DNA from: Strigamia acuminata
Taxonomy: Eukaryota > Arthropoda > Chilopoda > Geophilomorpha > Linotaeniidae
Direction: 5' to 3'
DNA length: 64,000 nt
Assembly (NCBI GenBank): GCA_949358305.1
Contig: OX442315.1
Location: 37,350,427 to 37,414,426, forward strand
Below the pieces are notes generated by a model, which had not been told where the DNA came from, searched no databases, and saw only the letters and a list, made by a program, of their open reading frames with translations. The stretch's first letter is position 1. Each line of letters starts with the position of its first letter. Positions 56,076 through 64,000 of the stretch are shown one piece after another. Position numbers and translations under genes: made by a program.

Positions 56076-58320
56076 ATCCACTGAAATACTCCGCTGCTTG
56101 ATATCGTCTCAAACGATAATCTCTTAACTGTGAAGAGTCCTTTATGGGTGTTATTTATTGTCTTGGTTGATGATGTTGCTGGTTAAATAAAGACTTAAAT
56201 CCATTTTGCTGTTTGAGTATTAATAATGCCAACCTGGCAGTCCAGAAATTTATTCAGAGTGATGAAGCATGAAAAAGACACATGGAGATACGTAGTACAA
56301 ATCTTTTGTATAAAAGTGACATCATAAATTGAAAGAACAAATCATAAATGCAATTGAGAAGTAAATAAGAAACTTAAAATTCCAAAAGATAAGCGCTCAT
56401 TTTGCTCCAATCAATGTTAATTAACACAAATACATTTTGCACAATAATAACCAGTGCATTCCACCGACGTTTTTTATGTCCCAGTCCAGCTTGAAACTCA
56501 CCTGCAGAATGAGTGTTTTTCGGCTGTATCCACCAGGTAGTGCAAAAACTCATTGATATGTTGTGACAAATTAACATTTAAATGATGTCACACAATCACC
56601 TTCACATCATGGGTTTAGGTGATGATGTCACATATTCTGTACTCTCTGGCCCATGTGGTCACCCCTCTCTAAGTCATGAAAGATTAAACATGGCTGCTGT
56701 GATTTGACATGTGAGCTACAGCATAACTGAGTTTCTTTTTGCTTCAAAACTCACCAAAATCGACCACATTTCCACAGACGTAACGTCATTTTGGCCAAGT
56801 GGCCAACCCTAATAGCTCGTTCAACCTTGGTTCACTCTTGGGCTTAGAACTGAGATGTTCTCTGCCACTCTTATTCATAAGGACTGATGTCGGCCTGAAT
56901 TTCCATTTATTAAGTTATTAAGGAATAGTTTGTATAGATCCCAAATTATGTAAATAACTTTAAGGATTAAGAATTGTATAATTCCAGACAATTGCTATAG
57001 AATTGTCCGATTGTATAAATTTACATTTGATAACTTTGCGAATATTCTTCTAAGAAATTTCCGGTTTCAATAAAAGATTTGAATTACCGTAAATAAAAGA
57101 GTCATTCTTAAAACCCTTCACACAAGTTACGTGCGTTGAACACAGATCCCACAAACCACGTAACAGTATATGTAAGCGTATAATGTAGTTGTAATTTTCT
57201 TAAACAATACAAGTAGCACTTAAAAATATATTTACAAATTAAGGTCCAATGTTTGCATTATCCAACGTTGATAAACTTATCGTTAAATACTTTCAACAAG
57301 TTTGAGCACTCTCATTTCAAGGTTATTTATTGTATTTGTGCGTTTTAATACCCTGAGCGACAATAAACTATTCGTGCTGAAGCTATGGTTTAATAGATTA
57401 GATGTGTTTGTAATTGACCATCAATCTCACGAGTAAACCATAGTGCCTGACACACCCATTCAGACAAATGCTGAGTGCAAGACACTCTTCATTTCCTCCT
57501 AGAAAGAGGTACTGACAAGGGAGTCGATGATGACACATAAGCAAAGCCATACAAATGGCTTGGAATCGATAAATGACAATGAAGCACGGAATAACAAGAT
57601 GAAGCGCCTTTAACAACGACGGAAACGCACTCATAATGCAGGACACTAGATAAGCAAACTTGATTAAACTGACCACTCCAGGGCATCAATTCGTCTCCGA
57701 TGATTAGCTTAATTGGTTGCACATTTAATTTGGATTACTAGTAAGTGTTCTTAAACACGTTTAACTTACGAAGCCATTAAGATACACCAGAAATTGTTGG
57801 TGTAACTGTAAACATATTTCAAAACGCATTTCAAAACCTAAAAACTTCATTCTGCGTGAAATTGCCTTAAAAATGCAGTCTTGCACAAAAAAAGTACAAT
57901 TTTGCACCGAATGTGTGTAATTTTGCATCCAATGAGCGTAATTTTGCACATAAGGAGTTTAATTTTGCACTTACAGTCGTACGCGTGCTGTTTTGCACTT
58001 ACCGAAACTGTAAGAGTGTAATTTTGTATATTGTATACAGTATAATGTACTTTTTTTTGCTTAAAGATACATTTTTAGACTTCTAAACTCTATGTTTAGA
58101 AAGTCTAATAAAACGGTTCTGTCCATCTGTCCGTATCAATTCCGCAAAACGAAAGCAGCTAGAACCAAACGGGCAACTGCAACAAACTCAGCATACCTTC
58201 AATAGATTCCTATGGTATTTTCGTATTTCTCCGACCTCCGGTTTAATAAAAAAAACTGGTTTTATTAGACTTTTAGCCTTCTATTACAAACTGCTACCGG
58301 AAATGACGTATTATATTTTT
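56076..58320. other. No gene recognised; possible LTR-like tail
   Basis: No exon was identified. A run near 56880-57170 with AATAAA signals could be an LTR remnant but has no partner. 57770-58020 contains repeated AATTTTGCAC words. Confidence 0.35.
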
Positions 58321-58332
58321 TAAACTTGCCGC

Positions 58333-58753
58333 CAGAGAGGAGCATTGGCGTAAAATTTCTACCCGTTACCCGCCCGTTACCCGTCTCCCCTTAAAAGTTC
58401 TTACCCATACCTTACCCTACCCGTACCCGTACACACCCTACCCTACCCGTACCCATACCCGATCGCAATCACGTCAAGTGTTTTAACTGTTTTTGCTGTT
58501 TTTGTCGCGTGGTCTGTGGTGTTGTTGTGTTGTTGTGTTGTTGTGATAATTTGCAAAGTGGTGCTAACATTTTTATAGTTCAAATTCAAAATCAAAGTCT
58601 GTATTTACGATGTTAGCATCACGTTGCGGACGTACAAAAAACGTACCCGACGCGTAACCGTTAGTCGCGAGAGAACTGTACCCGTTACCCGCCCGTACCC
58701 TACGGGTACGGGCGGGTACGGTTACGGGTACGGGTACCCGATGCTCCTCTCTG
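58333..58753. mobile_element. Inverted-repeat element filled with ACCCGT units
   Basis: Ends CAGAGAGGAGCATTGG and CCGATGCTCCTCTCTG are inverted. Inside each end is a GC-richer run of TACCCG/GTTACCCGCCC units, also inverted between halves. The CAG tips and partly matching flanks (GCCGC on both sides) suggest a hAT-like element, but an exact 8-bp duplication was not found. A Gly-Tyr run in a plus-strand ORF here is just the repeat translated. Confidence 0.6.
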
Positions 58754-58765
58754 CGCCGCTGACAG

Positions 58766-61700
58766 TCGCTGATGGCTGTTGTTGGTCTATCTTACGGAAT
58801 TTGATCATTTTTGATCGAATTTTGGTGGGATTTTGTTTGTTGTTGCTTTATTTTATTTTTTATTACTTTATTTTATTTTATTTTGGTGTTTTATTTAGGG
58901 ACAGACGGACAGATGTATTTCTATACAGAAAAGTGTAGAAGGGGTTTAGAAGTCTAAGATGTAATGCTTCCATGCATTACAGATATTTACTAGTTATTCG
59001 AGTAAACAGCTTCAACATACTCACTCTGTGCACAGAAACAGGTTTCTTATAGGTTCAGATGTGCAGTGTACATTAGTTTTGACGGTTCTGATTACCAAAG
59101 ATTATTCAAGCAATCGTACATGTTATATCGGGTTACACGATTTGAATAATTATTCAACTTAATAAACTCTTTATTCCTATTGCTGCTGCACTTTAATACA
59201 AAACCATGCCCACTGCTGTAATAGGTCATTTATGATTTCCATTGGCGGTGTGCGAGCTTATGTGCGTGCACAGGTCATCATGTTATACACCGTGTGAGAA
59301 AATATCACTCAAAATGTCCGGACAAAAATCTATAATTAAATACAGAACCGCTATGGTAATTCAATGTAATCTCATTAGTCATTACGGTGATGCCAGTGTT
59401 ACTTGTAAATTGTGCAATATGAAAAAATAACGGGACTTATTAAAATCATAGAACATTATCAGCAATGTTGTGCTTATCTTTCCTGAATACTTATCTGCAA
59501 CAAAGTGTTTTGAAAATCAAATTTATTCTCTCCTTAAGGAGAAGAAATTGAAAAAGCAAAACAAAAAAAAAATTGCAAACCAGTTTCAACTTTCTTTGCA
59601 CCAGGTTGGTCTTTAGATTAGGTCTATTGCTTTGCATGTAAATGGCTTGCAGTTGTAGCAGTTTCAATTTTTCTTGGGTTCTACAATATACAAGTTTTAC
59701 CACAGAAAAAAAAAATTACATCAGTTAAAATAAAAAATGTATTTTCCAGATAGAATGCAAATTAACACGTTCGTGGTTTTGTTCATTAATCCCCAATTTT
59801 ATCCTATTTGTGCAATGAATAAGCTCACGGTTGCACTTTGTAAATGTAACAGTAAAAGAATAAAGAAAAAGATAAAATAATATGGTGTTTCTATATCCTA
59901 TTAACTTTGAAAATGATTTTTTTTCTGCAAACCTACAGCATGCTGTTAGGCTTATATGGGTAACTTTGATTTGATCCAACTTAATGTTCATTCACAATAA
60001 TAAAACGTAGCACAAGTGCTTTTGAAAAGCCATGACAAATATGAAAAAGCATCTTCAGTCCAGCACTCCAAACCCTGTTACAGCAAATCCGCTTAAATTC
60101 AAAATCCATTTTATATAGCACAAACGGTTTTAAACCGGTTTGTGGTTTAATAAAAATAAAAATAACGGGTCAAATGCGATTCAGTTTTGTCTAAAAATTA
60201 CGGTTTTTTTCGGTTTCGGTTTTTGATTCAATTCTGATTCAAATTTTTGCCCAAAACAAACAACTTCAGTTATACGAAAATTTAATGTAAATAGTCCTTT
60301 GTCGTAACTTTTTAGTGATTCGTTGTAACCGGTTTGGACGAAAAATCAATAGCTTTAAAATGTTCCTCTAAAGTGTAATACAGAAATTGGCCATCCCCCG
60401 GTGTGTTGCTTTTTCTTTAAGTCAATTTCTTCCAACTTTGCATCACTATCTGCTATTGGTTGCTTTGTGCAAATACTTGTAGAACCTTTGAAATAAATGG
60501 TAGCACTAACCAAAGTGTCGTGATCTGACTTAACTTAGTTGGTTTTTGTTTAAACTTTGATACTTACCTTTTTCTGTACTCGGAATAAGTTAGGAAACAA
60601 TTTGATTGGGCTTAAATATAAAAATGATTATTTCCTGATAAAGGTATTTAATATTAACGAGGATAATTTCAGTCTCGAGTCTAGATTGTTGGACAGTGGT
60701 TTTTCCTTTTCCCCACAATGTCCAGGAACCTTGCCCAAATATTGCTATTGATATTTTATAATTGCTAAATTACTAATTTCTATTTTTATTAGTGTTTGTA
60801 ATTGCCATTCATTCCTTATTGCTTGATGCCCAATGTAAGTTAGTTGCTGAGAGCCCCACCCACCGGAGGCCCCGACCGCTGGAAAAAAAACCGACAGTCT
60901 GGCCCTGTTTGGATAAATAGGGCGTACCTTGAAGTCTAATCAGCTTAACACTTTTCTCGATAATATGAATGTTGCAAATGTAGAAAACACAAGCATGACC
61001 AACCAATTCCAAGTTCAAAATTGCATCTGAGTTTAATCTTTAATCTTCCCATACTGATCCCCCTCTGAATGTTCTTTCAACCCCTTCTTTAAAATCCATC
61101 CTAATTCCATTAATGCAATTTTTGTAGCTAATCAAATCGAAAGATTTAGAAGCTTGTCCTTTATATGGAAATTTGCCTAGGAAGCGATTTATTCCAAATA
61201 GGAGAAACCAACTTTTCCAAAAAAGCATGTCTAAAAGTGGGGCATCTAAGACATGCATCTTAGCATCGGAATTTTAGGGTAGTAGTAAATTCTTAGAAAA
61301 GTCGGTAAAATGAATGAATTTCCTAGTGAAAACTAATGCCAGAAGATAGCATTCAATCAGACTGCAAAACATGTCTTCGTTCTGCAGTAGTTTCCAAGAA
61401 CTCATCATCAAAGCTCATTCCCAACACCCACACAAACTCATTAAATTTGCATCCAAATCATCTTTTAACATCTCATTTCCTGAATTCAAACAACTTTTTC
61501 ATCAAAATGTGTGACTGTAAAACTTAATTACAACCAGTTGTGCAGCTAACATTACAAGTTTATGACGTGGACAAATTTCAATTCCCAAGTGGCTCACATT
61601 TCCATTTTCCCATTTTGGTCACTGGAGTAAGGCCACAGCCAAATACACATTTGTTGGCGTCTTATCACCACTATAAACAACCACTTTAACATTCTATAAA

Positions 61701-61868
61701 GTACATATGTATACTATATTCGTGGAATATTTTACGACATTTTCGTAACTAACTGTAAGCCATGACCATCACAATGTTAGGATATGAAAATTTCTAAAAA
61801 CTCACAACATTAACTTCAAATTAGTGCCTATTTACAATAACGTACTGTATACTCAAACCGACTAACTT
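58766..61868. other. No gene recognised
   Basis: AT-rich, with short ORFs only and no recognisable domain on either strand. Confidence 0.45.
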
Positions 61869-62232
61869 ACAAGGTTGTCCCAATTCCCATTGGCCGAGCC
61901 ATTTCACATGTGTAGTAATACAGAAAAGTAGGCCAAAACACCAGAATTGCAAGAAAAAAAGCAACCAATAAATAATTCAAAAAATTGTTTGCTTTCCTGG
62001 CAAAGCAACCAATAAACTAAAAAAAGCGTATGTTGAAATGAAAACAATATAATGCGTGGTTCACACTTGAGACACTTATGAAATAAACATTTTATTGTAA
62101 AATCCAAAAGAAATTACATCATTCAAATAATTAGAACACTCAAAACAATTTAAAAAAAAATAAAAACTACTTTTCCTTGCGGTAGATTAGGGGTAATAAG
62201 GCACGGCCAATGAGATTTGGGACAACCTTGTA
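61869..62232. mobile_element. Inverted-repeat MITE, family A copy 5
   Basis: Ends TACAAGGTTGTCCCAA and its complement. The subterminal CCCATTGGCCG and the core GCTTTCCTGGCAAAGCAACC belong to family A although the tips differ completely from copies 1-3. Confidence 0.7.
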
Positions 62233-62239
62233 GTCGGTT

Positions 62240-63180
62240 ACTGTAGATCTGCAATTTTGGGTAATCCAAAAGTCTGTAATAATTATCGGTAATTTCAGTT
62301 GTCCTCAATTTTCGGGGTATTCAGAAACCAATTCCTGTTTTTATTTAGTAAAGTGGGCAGCAGTAAACCTTAGCTCTAAGAAAGTGATTTGTGATTTCTC
62401 CATTCTATACGTTTTAAACATTTTGTAACGATTCTTTACACAGTTTGAATAAACTACAACTGAATCAGAAAGTGCGCCGTTCGGTTTTGGGTAATGTGGC
62501 ATTCCGTTATAAAACTGACAATTGAGAACTTCAAAACCATAAAAAGCATCACGTTGCACTTGATCTTGTAAAATCAATATTAAAGCAATACTCGTTCCAC
62601 CATTTAGCCATTACTTCTCAAGTAGTAGTTAGCAAACACAATCATAAGCAAGTTTATTTCTTATTGTTGAAAGTTATGATGGCACAAATGTTTCTTCAAC
62701 ACACCCCATTACCATTATTCAGTAGAATTATGCATCTCGAGGTGTGGTTTACAGATACTTCTACTTAAACCACAAAATTAGCAATATTTCATGTCAGCCC
62801 TTAATTTTTCCAGTATAACTAATGAACTGTTATATGAAAATTTGTTTATTCATATACGAACTGTAGGTTGATGATTCTATCACGGTGAGTTTAATAAGGT
62901 CACCGTGTGGTACTCATAATAAATACTGTATGATGAATTCCACTGCGGGTTTATTTCAGACTGTTCTTTTCGACACAATGAACTAAAGCAGTGGACCATG
63001 AAAGTGGCACTCATTAAGTGCTATGCTTGTCACCACCACCTACGCATGAAAAGACGTAAATCATTAAGCCACTCCTTCCATGCCATCATCAAAGCTTAAT
63101 AGTAGACAAAATATTTTTTTATATTTTAATAACAGAAGTTTCATTTGCCTGTCTCGTTAAGTTGATAAAGGGTATATATT
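62240..63180. other. No gene recognised
   Basis: AT-rich spacer between MITE copy 5 and the MULE-like element. Confidence 0.45.
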
Positions 63181-63188
63181 ATTAACCC

Positions 63189-63773
63189 ACTAAATTTCCT
63201 TGGATTTCCACTAAAAAAAAACTAACTCGCCCACTTACTGAATTTTACACTAACGCTCCTTTTTTGTTCCACTAATTTTAAACATTAAAAAAAAACTAAA
63301 TTTCCCACTACTGACTTTCCCCACTATAAAAAACTAAGTACATCCACTATTTCTACTATTTATTTTTATTACAAAAGGAAGGCCTTCCTGGCTTTCGATG
63401 GTCTACCTCGCTTCCTTTTCTCGCCCAAAGGCACGTTCTTGGCCTCACTTGGAACAATTAGGTGCTGCTCAATAATAGCAATACCCACGATGTGTTTGCA
63501 TACCGGTATGTATTGTTTATAAAAAATCGGACAAGAACAAGTTCCCTCATCCCACTTCTGGTTACTAAATCGAACTAGCCAGAATCTTTTCTTAGTTTTG
63601 CTATACGTATCAAAACGCCTCCAATTAAGGGTTTCCATCTGCCGCAAATACAGGTCTATGTCATTTAGTTTTTTTTAGTGTTTAAAATTAGTGGAACAAA
63701 ATAGAAGCGTTAGTGGAAAATTCAGTAAGTGGGCGAGTTAGTTTTTTTTAGTGGAAATCACAGGACATTTAGT
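63189..63773 (-). mobile_element. MULE-like element fragment with long inverted ends
   Basis: Ends CTAACTCGCCCACTTACTGA and its complement lie within inverted repeats of roughly 100 bp, with a further GTTCCACTAATTTTAAACA pair inside. The interior encodes a SWIM-domain fragment. Long terminal repeats plus a SWIM zinc finger are typical of Mutator-like elements. A target duplication could not be fixed. Confidence 0.65.
63369..63647 (-). pseudogene. SWIM zinc-finger fragment of a Mutator-like transposase
   Basis: 92 residues. A CxCx(n)CxH pattern is seen in CSCPIFYKQYIPVCKHI, the SWIM finger, preceded by RFWLVRFSNQKWDEGTC and followed by an AT-hook-like KRKRGRPSK. The catalytic MULE domain is absent, so this is a C-terminal remnant. 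A host-derived SWIM protein is a less likely alternative because the fragment lies neatly between inverted ends. Confidence 0.7.
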
Positions 63774-64000
63774 ATTAAATAAACAACTCCACAAAATGAC
63801 CTTTTTGCCATATTTCGTGGGATGGTAAAGACATTATAAAGCTCATTTGTGGGGCACCAAATCAAAATTCAAATATTTCCAAAGATGGGTGAACTGACTG
63901 AATGTCCATCAATGAAAATCCAAAATGTCCATTGATTTGCATGTGGAAGTTCCATTTCCAATATCAATCAATCAATAAAACTGGGAACCTTAACTCTATT

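Noticed and set aside
57398-57676. 92-codon minus-strand ORF with hydrophobic runs
   Set aside because: Cys-rich hydrophobic AT-driven translation, with overlapping ORFs in other frames and no recognisable family.
58624-58938. ORF with Gly-Tyr repeats
   Set aside because: Produced by the TACGGG minisatellite; no start context or conservation argument.

Overview
This is an AT-rich nuclear window from an animal, most likely an invertebrate. The evidence is multi-exon genes with GT-AG introns, animal-specific families (R7-type RGS, MICAL-like, PMP34, RNPS1) and a heavy load of LTR retrotransposons and short inverted-repeat elements. I cannot name the phylum. Splice joints were rebuilt by eye. 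For four of the five multi-exon genes the exon lengths sum to an exact multiple of three.

Layout: 1272-18080 (+) is an R7 RGS gene missing its 5' exons. Its C-terminal extension carries two CPWE motifs, a motif otherwise known to me from the receptors GPR158/GPR179 that dock R7 RGS proteins. An intact 4.6 kb Copia element lies in one of its introns. 18300-24600 holds only repeats. 25058-37418 (-) is a MICAL-like gene (CH, LIM, three NPF motifs, bMERB, Lys-rich tail). Its largest intron carries a second, nearly intact Copia that landed inside an older palindromic element. 41709-42440 (+) is UBC9 (UBE2I), tail-to-tail with RNPS1 (42920-44165, -), which is head-to-head with the peroxisomal carrier PMP34 (44487-46221, +) across a CCAAT-rich 320 bp divergent promoter. 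47200-49545 is a large palindrome built around a pogo/Tigger-like element with a CENP-B-type HTH relic and a telomere-like CCTAA/CCTGA array. 51131-51448 (-) is a small unknown single-pass membrane ORF. 52829-56075 holds decayed Gypsy gag and pol in opposite orientations. 58333-58753 is an inverted-repeat element made of ACCCGT units, and 63189-63773 a MULE-like fragment with a SWIM zinc finger.

The host genes serve separate cell functions: G-protein signal termination, endocytic recycling, SUMO conjugation, splicing/EJC and peroxisomal transport. They look like ordinary neighbours. The most notable biology is the RGS protein with its own CPWE tail and the nested or palindromic mobile-element structures.
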